Shown here one piece after another: positions 7,662 through 17,351 of a stretch of DNA of 42,754 nucleotides. A program made the position numbers and the translations under genes. Source of the DNA: Verrucomicrobiaceae bacterium (GTDB lineage: Bacteria > Verrucomicrobiota > Verrucomicrobiia > Verrucomicrobiales > V1-33); NCBI GenBank assembly GCA_027483175.1, contig JAIXVE010000187.1, positions 1-42,754 of the forward strand, read 5' to 3'. Positions within the stretch are counted from its first letter, which is position 1. The number at the start of each line of letters is the position of its first letter. The notes under the pieces were generated by a model. It searched no databases and was not told the DNA's origin. It saw only the letters and a list, made by a program, of their open reading frames with translations.

Positions 7662-10600
7662 ATGTCCATCGAACCCGACCGTCCCACGCAGGCATTTCTT
7701 TCGCGTTTTTCCGAACCGGTGATGCAGGAGGCGGAGCGGTTGAGGGCAGCGGGGGCGGTGAAGCAGATTTTCGGGGGAGCGGCGCTGGTGCATGCGCGGG
7801 TGGAGGATGGGAGTGACGTGTATCACATTACGCTGAGGCGTGGGAATGTGGGTTGGGAGTGGACGGTGAGCGGGCCTGAGGATCAGCATCCGGCGGCGGT
7901 GGCGGCGGTGATGGTGGAGCGGCTGGCGAGGGGAGATTCGCTGCCGGAGTCGCCGATGGAGGTTGGGGACACGTCATTGATTGAGGTGCTGGAGGAGAAG
8001 CTGGGGCGGGCGTTGTCGCCGCAGGAGGATGTGTTCATTGACAAGCTGGAGAAGCGGTATCGGAGGTGGCTGCTGGAGCAGAAGTTGTTTGATCATGATC
8101 TGGTGCGGTTGAATCCGAAGTGGGTGGTGGCTGGGTATGAACCGATCACGCTGTGGCCGGAGCCGCCGAAGGACATATTGGAGTTCTGGAACTACATTGC
8201 GGCGGCGTTTGACAAGAAGCGGCTGCCTTGGCCGAAGTTCATGGAAGCGGTGACGAGTCGCGAGCAGACCAAGGAGCAGATGCGGGAGTGGGAGCGGCAG
8301 CGGGAGTTGAGTACCTGGCAGGAGCGATTGGAGCGGGTGGCGTCGGCGGAGCCGGTGACGGCGCATGCTGGGGAGTTGCGGGCGATGGTGACGACGCGGG
8401 AGGTGCGGTTGGAGTTCCGGCGGACGGATGGGTTGGAGGGGCCGGATGCGTTTGCGGCGCTGGGTGGGGAGGTGGAGTTGCTGCGGTTGCGGCAGCAGGT
8501 GGCGGAGGGTCGGGTGAGCCTGACGCCGTTGAGCGAGGCGTTGTTCATGCAGTGGATCGGGCACTGGCCGGAGGGGGATGCGCCGTCGCCGGGGATTCGT
8601 CTGGAGAGCGAGCGGGACCGCGGATTTCTGGGGCGATTGCTGAGACAGCCGGCGTTGTCGGGTCTGGTGGTGACGCTGGATGAGGCGGTGTTTGTGCACA
8701 GTGAGGAACGGTTGCGGTGGACGTGTGTGGAGCCGGAGGAGGAGGAAGAGGAGAGTGATGCGTGGATGCTGCAGCTGACGACGCCAGACGAGTTGCCGGT
8801 GCCGTACACCCTAACGGTGCTGCCTGGGCCGGAGACCTTGTATCTTGGGGATGACACGGTGTATCGGGGGCCGGTGCCGTGGATGGAGGGGACGGAGGCG
8901 AAGCCGCGGTGTCCGGTGCCGCGGGAAGTGCTGGCGAGTGCGGCGGGCGTGGAGTTTCTGAGGAGATTAGGGATTGATCTGCCGGCGTCGCTGCGGGAGC
9001 GGGTGATGGAGGTGGTGGTGCGGCCGAGGCTGGCGATGCGGTTGTCGCGTCGCGGGGCGGCGGCGGATGCGGAGGTGGTTAGTGCGGAGTGCAGTGCGGC
9101 GGATGACGAGGGATTGTGCAGTGAGGTGCTGGAGCGGGACACGTGGCGGACGGTGGAGAGCAAGACGCCGGGGGACGGGCGGGTGCCGTGGTTTGACCGG
9201 AGGGCGTTGTTTGCGATTCCGCCGCTGCTGGAGGAACTGGGGATGACGTGGGAGGCTGGGAGCCGGGCGTTCCGGGTGCGGCTGACGAAGAATTTTCCGG
9301 TTAGGTTTGTGAAGTGGCTGGAGCGGCTACCGGCGGAGACGGCGGTCGAGCTGGATGCCGGGCTGGAGACATTGCGTGCGGATCCGGTGCAGGCGACGGT
9401 GAGGTTTGAAGTGACGGAGGCTGGCGATCTGGACTGGTTTGATTTGAAGGTGCTGGTGGATGTGGAGGGGATGGAGCTGACGCGGCAGCAGATCCGGGAG
9501 CTGGTGGAAGCGCGCGGGGGATTTTTGAGGATGCCTGACTGCGGGTGGCTGCGGCTGGCGCTGCGGCTGACGGCGGATCAGGAGGCGGCGATCGGGCATC
9601 TGGGGCTGGATGTTTATGATTTGTCAGGGGAGACGCACCGGATGCATGTGCTGCAGCTGGCGGAGCCGCGGGCGGCGGAAGTGTTTGATGCGGACGCGTG
9701 GAATCGGATTACGGATCGGGCGGCGCGGCTGAAGCTGCAGGTGCGGCCGCCGGTGCCGGCCGGGTTCCAGCTGGAGCTGCGGCCCTATCAGATTGAGGGG
9801 TTCCATTTTCTGGCGTATCTGACGTCGAACCGGTTTGGGGGGGTGCTGGCGGACGACATGGGTCTGGGGAAGACGGCGCAGGCGATCTGCTGGATGCTGT
9901 GGCTGCGGGAGCGTGCGATGCAGCTGCCTGACAGCGGGGGAGTGGTGGCTCCGAGTCTGGTGGTGTGTCCGAAGTCGGTGCTGGATGTGTGGGCGGGGGA
10001 GACTGGGAAATTTGCGCCGCATCTCAGGGTGCAGGTGATCCGAGACAAGACCGAGCTGGACACGGAGAATCTGTCGCAGCGGGTGGATGTGCTGGTGCTG
10101 AATTACAGCCAGCTGCGGGTGAATTCGGAGAAGCTGAAGGCGGTGGCGTGGTTGAGTGTGGTCCTTGATGAAGGGCAGCAGATCAAGAATCCTGACAGCA
10201 TGGCGGCGCGGTCGGCGCGGGAGTTGAGCAGTGAGAACCGGCTGGTGCTTTCGGGTACGCCGATTGAGAATCGGCTGCTGGATGTGTGGAGCCTGATGGC
10301 TTTTGCGATGCCTGGGGTGCTGGGGAACCGGAAGTATTTCAAGGATCGGTTTGACCGGCGGAAGGATACGGGGGCGCAGGGACGATTGAGTGCGCGGCTG
10401 CGGCCGTTTCTGCTGCGTCGGACGAAGGGACAGGTGGCGCTGGATCTGCCGAGCCGGACGGAGGAGGACATTCTGAGTCCGCTGGAGGAGACGCAGGAGA
10501 GCCTGTATGCGGCGGAGCTGGCGCGGATGCAGCGGATCCTGCTAGGATTCGACAGCGATGCGGCGCTGCAGAAGAACAGCTTTGTGATTCTGCAGGGACT

Positions 10601-11249
10601 CATGCGGTTGCGGCAGATCTGCTGTCACCCGGCGTTGATCGACGAGCAGCACAAGGATGTGCCGAGTGCGAAGATGAATGCGCTGTTCTATCTGCTGGAT
10701 CAGCTGAAGGAGGCGAACCACAAGGTGCTGGTGTTCTCGCAGTTCACGTCGATGCTGGACATCATCAAGGGTCGGCTGGAGCAGGAGGATCGGCCGCATC
10801 TGCTGCTGACGGGGCAGACGAAGGACCGGGATCAGGTGGTGAGGACGTTCCACACGAGCAAGGATCCGCATGTGTTTCTCCTGAGTCTGAAGGCTGGTGG
10901 GACGGGGTTGAATCTGACGTCGGCGAGTTATGTGGTGCTGTATGATCCGTGGTGGAATCCGGCGGTGGAGAACCAGGCGATTGACCGGACGCACCGGATC
11001 GGGCAGACGAATCCGGTGATGGCGTACCGGTTGCTGGCGCGGAACACGGTGGAGGAGAAGATCCGGCGGTTGCAGCATCAGAAGCAGCAACTGGTGTCCG
11101 GGGTGCTGGGTGAGGAGAGCTTCACGAAGAATCTGGGATTGGAGGATGTGCGGTCGCTGTTTGCGCGGGACGATGATCCGCTGCCGGAGGTTCGTGCGAA
11201 GCGGCCGGTGCGGCGCGTGGGGCGGAAGGTTGAGGATCCGATTGCGTGA
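7662..11249 (+). CDS. SNF2-family DNA-dependent ATPase/helicase
   Basis: A 1195-residue superfamily 2 ATPase. The C-terminal 480 residues hold the motor: FRPY-like entry LELRPYQIEGFHFL, Walker A DDMGLGKT near residue 730, motif II written DEGQ near 834 (VVLDEGQQIKNPDS), SGTPIENRLLDVWSL, and the second RecA lobe with VFSQFTSMLDI, LKAGGTGLNLTSA and motif VI QAIDRTHRIGQ near 1110. The N-terminal 700 residues show no domain I recognise; they have alternating acidic and hydrophobic stretches and probably match the accessory region of bacterial SNF2/HepA-like proteins. Such proteins remodel protein-DNA or RNA-polymerase complexes. No methyltransferase or nuclease gene is adjacent, so a defence role is not supported. 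The ATG at 7662 was chosen because codon use becomes coding-like from there; no clear ribosome binding site is visible. Confidence 0.9.
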   Translation: MSIEPDRPTQAFLSRFSEPVMQEAERLRAAGAVKQIFGGAALVHARVEDGSDVYHITLRRGNVGWEWTVSGPEDQHPAAVAAVMVERLARGDSLPESPMEVGDTSLIEVLEEKLGRALSPQEDVFIDKLEKRYRRWLLEQKLFDHDLVRLNPKWVVAGYEPITLWPEPPKDILEFWNYIAAAFDKKRLPWPKFMEAVTSREQTKEQMREWERQRELSTWQERLERVASAEPVTAHAGELRAMVTTREVRLEFRRTDGLEGPDAFAALGGEVELLRLRQQVAEGRVSLTPLSEALFMQWIGHWPEGDAPSPGIRLESERDRGFLGRLLRQPALSGLVVTLDEAVFVHSEERLRWTCVEPEEEEEESDAWMLQLTTPDELPVPYTLTVLPGPETLYLGDDTVYRGPVPWMEGTEAKPRCPVPREVLASAAGVEFLRRLGIDLPASLRERVMEVVVRPRLAMRLSRRGAAADAEVVSAECSAADDEGLCSEVLERDTWRTVESKTPGDGRVPWFDRRALFAIPPLLEELGMTWEAGSRAFRVRLTKNFPVRFVKWLERLPAETAVELDAGLETLRADPVQATVRFEVTEAGDLDWFDLKVLVDVEGMELTRQQIRELVEARGGFLRMPDCGWLRLALRLTADQEAAIGHLGLDVYDLSGETHRMHVLQLAEPRAAEVFDADAWNRITDRAARLKLQVRPPVPAGFQLELRPYQIEGFHFLAYLTSNRFGGVLADDMGLGKTAQAICWMLWLRERAMQLPDSGGVVAPSLVVCPKSVLDVWAGETGKFAPHLRVQVIRDKTELDTENLSQRVDVLVLNYSQLRVNSEKLKAVAWLSVVLDEGQQIKNPDSMAARSARELSSENRLVLSGTPIENRLLDVWSLMAFAMPGVLGNRKYFKDRFDRRKDTGAQGRLSARLRPFLLRRTKGQVALDLPSRTEEDILSPLEETQESLYAAELARMQRILLGFDSDAALQKNSFVILQGLMRLRQICCHPALIDEQHKDVPSAKMNALFYLLDQLKEANHKVLVFSQFTSMLDIIKGRLEQEDRPHLLLTGQTKDRDQVVRTFHTSKDPHVFLLSLKAGGTGLNLTSASYVVLYDPWWNPAVENQAIDRTHRIGQTNPVMAYRLLARNTVEEKIRRLQHQKQQLVSGVLGEESFTKNLGLEDVRSLFARDDDPLPEVRAKRPVRRVGRKVEDPIA

Positions 11250-11475
11250 GCGAGGCGGATGGGGTGCTGACGAGGTCCGCGGGAGGTTCGCGGGCCTGAG
11301 GTTGCGGGGGGGGGGCTGAGCGCCTTTCTGCGACGGTGCGTGTCTGAGTGAGTCGCTCACGTAGAGGCGTGGATGCATACATCGCGATGTTTGTGTGCGG
11401 AAATGCCGAAATTATAAATAAAGGCGCATTTCTGCTTGCCCCCGCATCGCGTGAATCTATCATTTTCGGACTGCC

Positions 11476-12224
11476 ATGGCTGACGAGGATCCCTTTCATG
11501 CCCACGACCGACTCTTCCGGGCCGGCCTTTCGAATCCCGCTGCGGCGGCGGCCTTCCTCATCGATCGCCTCCCCCCGGAAGTCGCCGAACGCATCGACTG
11601 GAGCACGCTTAAACTCGAACCCGGCTCGTTCGTCGACCCCGACCTTCGTCTCTCCGAATCCGACCTCCTCTTTTCTGCCAAAGCCGACGGTCGCGACATT
11701 GGAATCTATGTTCTCTTTGAACATCAATCCACCCGCGATCCCCGCCTCCCCATGCGCCTTTTGCGCTACAAGGTCGGCATCTGGCACCGCTGGGAACAAA
11801 TCCCCGACAACCGTCCGCCCTATCCTCATTAAGCTACCTGTGCAGCCGCGACTCCGTTGACAATGATGCCCTCTTCCATAAGATAAAATCCATTGGTTCT
11901 GAACCTCACCGAACAAGCGCCATGACCCTCGCCCAAAAACTTCACCAGGACGGCCGAATGGAAGGCCGCCAGGATGGTATTCAGGAAGGCTTTAAGTCTG
12001 GCGAACTGAAAGGCCGTCGAGAAGGCCGCTCCGAGGGTCTCCATGAAGGCAGTCTCGCCGCCAGTCGCCAATTGGTTCTTGAAGCGCTCGACCTTCGCTT
12101 TGGCACGATCCCTGAAGGGCTTCGTGATTCTATCGAAGCGGTCGCGGATTCGGAGAAACTGCGCGTTCTCCACCGCGCAGCGATCGTGTCTGATTCTCTC
12201 GAGTCATTCGCGGGATCGCTCTGA
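11476..12224 (+). pseudogene. Decayed Rpn-family (PD-(D/E)XK, transposase_31) gene with internal deletion and frameshift
   Basis: Rpn proteins are recombination-promoting nucleases with a PD-(D/E)XK fold. The first 118 codons (11476-11832) read as a normal N-terminus: HDRLFRAGLSNPAAAAAFL, PPEVAERIDWSTL, FVDPDLRLSESDLLF and the catalytic-region VLFEHQS. It then stops with PPYPH at a TAA; dropping one base near 11821 would restore PPILI, similar to the family's usual PPILP. About 100 or more residues are missing, and the C-terminal part resumes in another frame at about 11832 (YLCSRDSVDND ... MTLAQKL, with an ATG at 11922) and ends in the usual basic-acidic repeats (GRMEGRQDGIQEG). Base use is C-rich on the + strand, unlike every neighbour, pointing to recent transfer. 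Both halves still form open frames, so short products could be made. Confidence 0.78.
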
Positions 12225-12465
12225 TCGACGGTGGCGGGATGTGCGGCGCGGACTGGAAAGTCAAGGCTCCTGTTTTGGCGGTGCGGGCTTTTCAGATGGG
12301 GAGTTTGGCATTGAGGTCGGAGGCAGAATGCCTGTGTGAGTTGGCTTTGTGTGGGGGGCAGGGTGGGAAAAGCGGGGTTTTGGCGGGAAATTGAGGGGGG
12401 ATGGCAGTTTTCATTTGAAATTCAGGTGGAAACCAGGGAGAAGCTTGGCCCCCCTGAAAAATTAT

Positions 12466-14040
12466 ATGAAGTGCGTTTCTTCTTCTTCCCGTGTCGTCGT
12501 GAGTCTTGCTTGCACCTCTTTGGTGGCGATGGTGAGTCAGCTTCAAGCGGCGGTAGTGACGAGTGGCTTGCTGGTTGATCTGGATGCGGCGAATTTCACG
12601 CCGGGGAGTGGATGGGCGAATGCTGGGTCGCTGGGTGGGAGTTTTGCGGGATTGGGGACGCCGACGAAGGCGACGGCGGATGGGGTGAGTGGGGTGTTCT
12701 TTGATGGAGCGGATGGGTTTGTGGGGCCGCAGGCACCTGGTGGGATTACGGGGAACGGGACGCGGACGGTGGAGACTTGGGTGTATCAGGGGAATGTGAA
12801 TTCGGAGGAGACGCTGGTGGCGTGGGGTCGGCGCGGTGGTGGGGATGGGACGAACAATTCGTTCAACTGGGGGACGAACGGGACCTTCGGGGCGTATGGC
12901 GGCTGGGGCGGTGGGCCGGACATGGGTTATGGTGCGGGGCAGCCTGCGAAGGGGGCGTGGCACCACATTGTGTACACGTATGACGGGGCTAACAAGTCTG
13001 TGTATGTGGATGGGAATCTGGCGAATGCGGAGGCGGATGCGAGTTTGAACACGCATGCGAATCACGAGATTCTGCTGGGTGCGCAGCATGCGGCGGCGAG
13101 CGTGCCGGGTGCGCCGAATGTGGATGGGGCGAACCGGTTGGGCGGGATCATTGGCCGGGTGCGGGTGCACGATGGGGTGCTGACGGCGGCGGATGTGCTG
13201 AACAACTTCAATGAAGAGAAGAGTGTGTTTCAGCTGCCGGTGCTGCCGAAGTCGCCGCTAGCGGCTGCGCCGGTGCATCGGTGGAGTTTCAATGAGACGA
13301 GCGGGACAACGTTTGCGAACACGGGGACGCTGGGGGGCGGGGTGGCGGTGTTGAAGGGGGCTGGCGGTGCGCTGACGGGGAGTGGTGTGGATTTGCCGGG
13401 CGGGTCGTCGGCGACGCAGGGGTACATTGATTTGCCGAATGGCGTGGCGTCCGGGAAGGATGCGGGGGCGGGGTATGGATCGGTGTCGTATGAAGTGTGG
13501 GTGACGGCGCAGTCTAACACGACGTGGGGTCGGGTGCTGGATTTCGGGACGAACAGTGCGGGAGAAGTGAGTGATGCGGGCGGGAGTTTCAGCGGGACGC
13601 AGTACATTCTGCTGAGCAATAACATTGCGAATGGCGGGGACATGCGGATGGAGATGCTGGGGACGGCGCAGAATGGGACGCGGGATGCGGCGGGGGCGAC
13701 GATTCTGGGGAGCCAGCAGCACATTGTGATGACTTATGATGCGGGAGACGGGATGTGGAAGTGGTACCGGAACGGGGAGCTGATGGAAGGGTTTGCGGGG
13801 GCGGCTCCGTCGGCGTTGAATGATGTGAACAACTGGCTGGGGCGGTCGAACTGGGCGGGGGATGCGAATACGGATGCGCTGTATGACGAGTTCCGGATTT
13901 ATGATTATGCGCTGAGTGATGCGCAGGTGAGGCAGAATCTGCTGGATGGGCCGAACCAGCTGACGTTGGTGCCTGAGCCGACGGTTGGGTTGCTGGGGCT
14001 GGCTGCCGGGTTTGGATTGATGGTGCGGCGGCGGCGCTGA
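12466..14040 (+). CDS. LamG-domain PEP-CTERM protein
   Basis: A 524-residue secreted protein. Residues 1-29 are a signal peptide (hydrophobic VVVSLACTSLVAMV, cleavage near LQAA). Two concanavalin-like LamG regions follow, about 30-260 (with WVYQGNVNSEETLVAWG and GAWHHIVYTYDGANKSVYVDG) and 290-490 (with QQHIVMTYDAGDGMWKWYRNG and DEFRIYDYALSDAQV). The C-terminus from about residue 500 is a textbook PEP-CTERM signal: VPEP, a hydrophobic helix, then RRRR. Exosortase would cut at this signal and the product would be surface-attached or released; the exosortase in this window (32960-33787) is a plausible partner, though this is inferred. LamG folds often bind carbohydrate. The start is the first ATG before the signal peptide. 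About 240 bases upstream contain no gene I can support. Confidence 0.88.
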   Translation: MKCVSSSSRVVVSLACTSLVAMVSQLQAAVVTSGLLVDLDAANFTPGSGWANAGSLGGSFAGLGTPTKATADGVSGVFFDGADGFVGPQAPGGITGNGTRTVETWVYQGNVNSEETLVAWGRRGGGDGTNNSFNWGTNGTFGAYGGWGGGPDMGYGAGQPAKGAWHHIVYTYDGANKSVYVDGNLANAEADASLNTHANHEILLGAQHAAASVPGAPNVDGANRLGGIIGRVRVHDGVLTAADVLNNFNEEKSVFQLPVLPKSPLAAAPVHRWSFNETSGTTFANTGTLGGGVAVLKGAGGALTGSGVDLPGGSSATQGYIDLPNGVASGKDAGAGYGSVSYEVWVTAQSNTTWGRVLDFGTNSAGEVSDAGGSFSGTQYILLSNNIANGGDMRMEMLGTAQNGTRDAAGATILGSQQHIVMTYDAGDGMWKWYRNGELMEGFAGAAPSALNDVNNWLGRSNWAGDANTDALYDEFRIYDYALSDAQVRQNLLDGPNQLTLVPEPTVGLLGLAAGFGLMVRRRR

Positions 14041-14086
14041 GCGGAGTGATGGATTGTTAGAAAGATTTCGTCCCCCCCCCCGAAAC

Positions 14087-14120
14087 GAGGCCCCGGTTTG
14101 CGCATGCGCGGACCGGGGTT
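14087..14120. terminator. Hairpin between convergent genes (probable terminator)
   Basis: CCCCGGT (14091-14097) pairs with ACCGGGG (14112-14118) around a loop that itself contains GCGCATGCGC. It lies 50 bases after the LamG gene and 63 bases before the end of the opposite-strand phosphodiesterase gene. A TTCTCT stretch follows on the + strand; there is no long T run, so intrinsic termination is plausible but not certain. Confidence 0.5.
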
Positions 14121-14182
14121 CTCTGCTGTCGGGGGCGGGAGGAATTGAGGGAATGAATTGAGGAGAGGAATTGAGGGGAGGG

Positions 14183-15376
14183 TCAGCGGACGGCTTCGAA
14201 GACGATTCTGGCGAAGCGTCGGGAGTTAGTGACTGGGAGGGTGAAGCGGAGGGATGAGGGGGTGGGTGCGGAGCAGCAGGAGGCTGGGGCGTTCTGCCAT
14301 GCGGTGAGGGAGTCGCTCATCTGGGCGCGGACGGAGACGAACTGGTTCCAGTTTTCGCGGAGTTCGAGGGTCCATTCGAGGGCGCGGGTGGCGGAGGTGG
14401 AGGTATCGCGGGCGGCCATGAGAGTGCCGATGCCGGTGGAGGAGGCGGGGGAGTCGGCGGAGGCAGGGTGGGTGCCGAGGGCGTATTCTGCGAGGTTGGA
14501 GAGACCGTCGCCGTCAGGGTCGAGGTTGGCGGCGGTGCTGGCGGCGGGGAGGTTCCACTGGGAGGACCAGTTGGACCATTCGGCGTCGAGGTCGCGGGAT
14601 TTGGCGAAGGATTGTTCGATGGCTTCGGACCAGAAGATGTCGAGTCCGAGGTCGAGGTAGGATCTGGCGGAGGCTGGGGTGGTGCGCATGAGGCAGGCTC
14701 CGAGGCCGTTGGCGTGGCAGCGGAGGATTTCGTCGCGGGAGATCTGCCAGCTGGAGTTGAAGAAGATGTGGGAGGCTCCGGCGGCTTTGAGGGAGGAGAA
14801 GTCGGAGAGTTTCATGTCGGCTGGCTGGGTGGAGGTGACGATCATGATGATGGAGCCGGGGAAGGCGTTGCGGAACTGGCGGGTCATGGGGAGGGACCAT
14901 GTGAGGAACATGACCTGGGAGTCCGGGAGGTTCGCGGCGTCGACGGCGTCGCGGACTCTGGCGCTGATGCCTTCGGGTTTGATGTCGAGGACGACCTTGC
15001 GGTTGTAGGCGGCGGCGGTCTGGAGGTTTTCGGAGATGAAGGGGATTTTTTCGCCGGCGAAGGCAGGGGAGAACCATGAACCGGCGTCGAGCTGGCGGAT
15101 TTGGGTGGCGGTGAGGGAGTTGACGAGGCCTGAGCCGTTGGTGGTGAAGCGGACGTCGGGGTCGTGGAGATTGACGAGTTGGCCGTCGCGGGAGAGGCGG
15201 ACATCGCATTCGACGGAGTCTGCGCCGAGGTCGTAGGCGAGCCTCTGGCTGGCGAGGGTGTTTTCAGGGGCGAGGGTTTTGGCGCCGCGGTGGGCGACGA
15301 TGCCGGCGGGGGCGGCGAGTGGGGCGGCGGCGGCGATGAGGAGGCAGAGCCTGAGGAAGCTGGGGGGGACGACCAT
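14183..15376 (-). CDS. Exported glycerophosphodiester phosphodiesterase family protein with C-terminal extension
   Basis: A 397-residue protein with signal peptide (residues 1-24, [14 protein letters not shown]). The GDPD TIM-barrel is clear: [16 protein letters not shown] (about 28-43), [17 protein letters not shown] (about 56-72) and VVLDIKPEG (about 128-136), containing the expected His and Glu/Asp residues. It would hydrolyse glycerophosphodiesters outside the cytoplasm to glycerol-3-phosphate and an alcohol. After the barrel, about residue 285, is a [19 protein letters not shown] calcium-loop motif followed by a beta-rich tail of about 90 residues, common at the ends of exported proteins in this type of organism. 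It is divergent from moaC (79 bases apart). Confidence 0.88.
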   Translation of the reverse strand: MVVPPSFLRLCLLIAAAAPLAAPAGIVAHRGAKTLAPENTLASQRLAYDLGADSVECDVRLSRDGQLVNLHDPDVRFTTNGSGLVNSLTATQIRQLDAGSWFSPAFAGEKIPFISENLQTAAAYNRKVVLDIKPEGISARVRDAVDAANLPDSQVMFLTWSLPMTRQFRNAFPGSIIMIVTSTQPADMKLSDFSSLKAAGASHIFFNSSWQISRDEILRCHANGLGACLMRTTPASARSYLDLGLDIFWSEAIEQSFAKSRDLDAEWSNWSSQWNLPAASTAANLDPDGDGLSNLAEYALGTHPASADSPASSTGIGTLMAARDTSTSATRALEWTLELRENWNQFVSVRAQMSDSLTAWQNAPASCCSAPTPSSLRFTLPVTNSRRFARIVFEAVR

Positions 15377-15455
15377 GGCTGGGGGGGCGAGCCGGTTGTG
15401 GGGGGAGGGGCTCAGCGCGGTTGTATCAGGAGGCGGAGTGGAGTCAATTCCCGGG

Positions 15456-15959
15456 ATGAGTATGAATGAAGAGACATCAGGTGCGGACGGGAGCGGTGAC
15501 GGGCGGGGGGGATTGAGTCATGTGGGTGCGGATGGGGCGGCGCGGATGGTGGATGTGTCTGGGAAGCCGATGATGGTGCGGGAGGCGGTGGCGGTGGGGC
15601 GTGTGGTGATGAGGCGGGAGACGCTGGAGCTGATTCAGAGTGGGGGGATGCCGAAGGGGGATGTGCTGGCGGTGGCGCGGGTGGCGGGGATTCAGGCGGC
15701 GAAGGAGACGGCGCGGCTGATACCGTTGTGTCATGTGCTGCCGATCAGCGGGGTGGTGGTGGCGTTTCGGGAGGAGGGGGATGGATTGGCGATTGAGGCG
15801 GTGGTGCGGACGGTGGCTGGGACGGGTGTGGAGATGGAAGCGCTGGCGGCGGTGAGTGTGGCGGCGCTGACGGTTTATGATATGTGCAAGGCGGTGGACA
15901 AGGGGATGGAGATTGGGGGGATCCGGCTGTTGAAGAAGACGAAGGTGGCGGTTGGGTGA
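15456..15959 (+). CDS. moaC: Cyclic pyranopterin monophosphate synthase MoaC
   Basis: Enzyme of molybdenum cofactor synthesis that, with MoaA, turns GTP into cyclic pyranopterin monophosphate. The 167-residue protein carries the MoaC signatures: MVDVSGKP near the N-terminus, [10 protein letters not shown], and [20 protein letters not shown] followed by MCKAVDKGM. Length fits the family (about 160). Two in-frame ATGs (15456, 15462) are equally possible; the first is given. mobA, from the same pathway, lies about 9.4 kb downstream and is not part of this transcript. The dapL gene begins 54 bases after the stop on the same strand. Confidence 0.95.
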   Translation: MSMNEETSGADGSGDGRGGLSHVGADGAARMVDVSGKPMMVREAVAVGRVVMRRETLELIQSGGMPKGDVLAVARVAGIQAAKETARLIPLCHVLPISGVVVAFREEGDGLAIEAVVRTVAGTGVEMEALAAVSVAALTVYDMCKAVDKGMEIGGIRLLKKTKVAVG

Positions 15960-16013
15960 TGGCTGAAGGTTTGCCTTGCGGGGAGGGAGGGGAGTCGGTA
16001 TCGGCGGCGGGTC

Positions 16014-17252
16014 ATGGCTCAGCTCAATGCGAATTATCACAAACTGAAGGCGGGGTATCTCTTTCCGGAGATTGCGCGTCGCGTGTCGAATTTTACGGCG
16101 GAGAATCCGGAGGCGGCGAAGCGGCTGATCCGGTGCGGGATCGGGGATGTGACGGAGGCGCTGCCTGAGGCGGCGCGGACGGCGATGAAGGCAGCGGTGG
16201 ATGAGTTAGGGAGCCGGGAGACATTCCGGGGGTATGGGCCGGAGCAGGGGTATGCGTTTCTGCGGGAGGCGATTGTGAAGCATGCGTATGAGCCGCTGGG
16301 GTGCCGGATTGCGCCGGACGAAGTGTTCATTTCGGATGGTTCGAAGTGCGATACGGGGAACGTGCTGGATATTTTCAGCAGCACGAACCGGATTGCGATC
16401 ACGGATCCGGTGTATCCGGTGTATGTGGATACGAATGTGATGTGCGGGAATACGGGGGAGGCGGATGAGAACGGGGCGTACGAGGGGTTAGTGTATCTGC
16501 CGTGCACGCCGGAGAATCAGTTTGTGCCGGAGATTCCGAAGCGGCGGGTGGATCTGGTGTATCTCTGCTACCCTAACAATCCGACCGGTGCGACGGCGAC
16601 ATTTCATCAATTGGAGGAATGGGTGGCGTATGCGCGGGCGAACGAGACGATCATTCTGTTTGATGCGGCGTACGAGGCTTACATTACGGAGGCTGGGGTG
16701 CCGCATTCGATTTATGAGATCGAGGGGGCGCAGGACTGTGCGATTGAGTTCCGGAGTTTTTCGAAGCACGGCGGGTTTACGGGGGTGCGGTGTGCGTACA
16801 CGGTGGTGCCGAAGAGCCTGATGGCGTCGACGCCTGACGGGAAGCGTCATCCGCTTCATGCGTTGTGGAACCGGCGGCACACGACGAAGTTCAACGGTGT
16901 TTCGTATCCGGTGCAGCGGGCGGCGGAGGCGTTGTTCAGTGCGGAGGGTAAGGAGCAGGTGGACGAGCTGATCCGGCATTATCTGGGGAACGCGAAGATC
17001 CTGCGTGAGGCGGCGGCGGCGGCGGGGATGGCGGTGTTTGGCGGGATCAATGCGCCGTACATCTGGGTAGGATGTCCGGCGGGGTTGAAGAGCTGGGAGC
17101 TGTTCGACCGGATGCTGAACGAAGCGAATGTGGTGGTGACGCCGGGTTCCGGTTTCGGGGCGGCTGGGGAAGGGTATTTCCGGATCAGTGCGTTCAATTC
17201 GCGGGCGAATGTGGAGGAAGTGGCGCGGCGGATTGGGGCGATGAAGTGGTGA
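16014..17252 (+). CDS. dapL: LL-diaminopimelate aminotransferase
   Basis: PLP enzyme that converts tetrahydrodipicolinate directly to LL-diaminopimelate for lysine and peptidoglycan synthesis, bypassing the DapD/C/E route. The 412-residue sequence has the DapL hallmarks: [14 protein letters not shown] at the start, [46 protein letters not shown] and the lysine loop [10 protein letters not shown] with K251 as the Schiff-base residue. Length matches the family (about 410). This pathway variant is known from plants, Chlamydiae, Verrucomicrobia and some others, which supports the taxonomic guess. Start ATG at 16014; no strong ribosome binding site is visible. Confidence 0.96.
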   Translation: MAQLNANYHKLKAGYLFPEIARRVSNFTAENPEAAKRLIRCGIGDVTEALPEAARTAMKAAVDELGSRETFRGYGPEQGYAFLREAIVKHAYEPLGCRIAPDEVFISDGSKCDTGNVLDIFSSTNRIAITDPVYPVYVDTNVMCGNTGEADENGAYEGLVYLPCTPENQFVPEIPKRRVDLVYLCYPNNPTGATATFHQLEEWVAYARANETIILFDAAYEAYITEAGVPHSIYEIEGAQDCAIEFRSFSKHGGFTGVRCAYTVVPKSLMASTPDGKRHPLHALWNRRHTTKFNGVSYPVQRAAEALFSAEGKEQVDELIRHYLGNAKILREAAAAAGMAVFGGINAPYIWVGCPAGLKSWELFDRMLNEANVVVTPGSGFGAAGEGYFRISAFNSRANVEEVARRIGAMKW

Positions 17253-17265
17253 TGGGCTGGTGGGT

Positions 17266-17328
17266 TGAGGGTTGGCCTGCGTGCGGCAGGCCAACCCTCA
17301 GCTAGGGGACGCAATCCCGTTGGGATTG
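17266..17328. terminator. Two hairpins between convergent dapL and the DUF1460 gene
   Basis: The first is a perfect 15-base stem (17266-17280 with 17286-17300, TGAGGGTTGGCCTGC and its complement) and a 5-base loop. The second is CAATCCC-GTT-GGGATTG (17312-17328). They fill the short space between two converging genes, where two-way termination is useful. Neither has a clear T tract, so they could instead be remnants of a repeat family. Confidence 0.5.
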
Positions 17329-17351
17329 GGGGGGCCGCGGTTACGGGCGGG

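Noticed and set aside
7662-11249. SNF2 helicase as part of a phage-defence system
   Set aside because: No methyltransferase, nuclease, phospholipase-D or other defence partner flanks it; the adjacent Rpn gene is a separate, decayed, later arrival.
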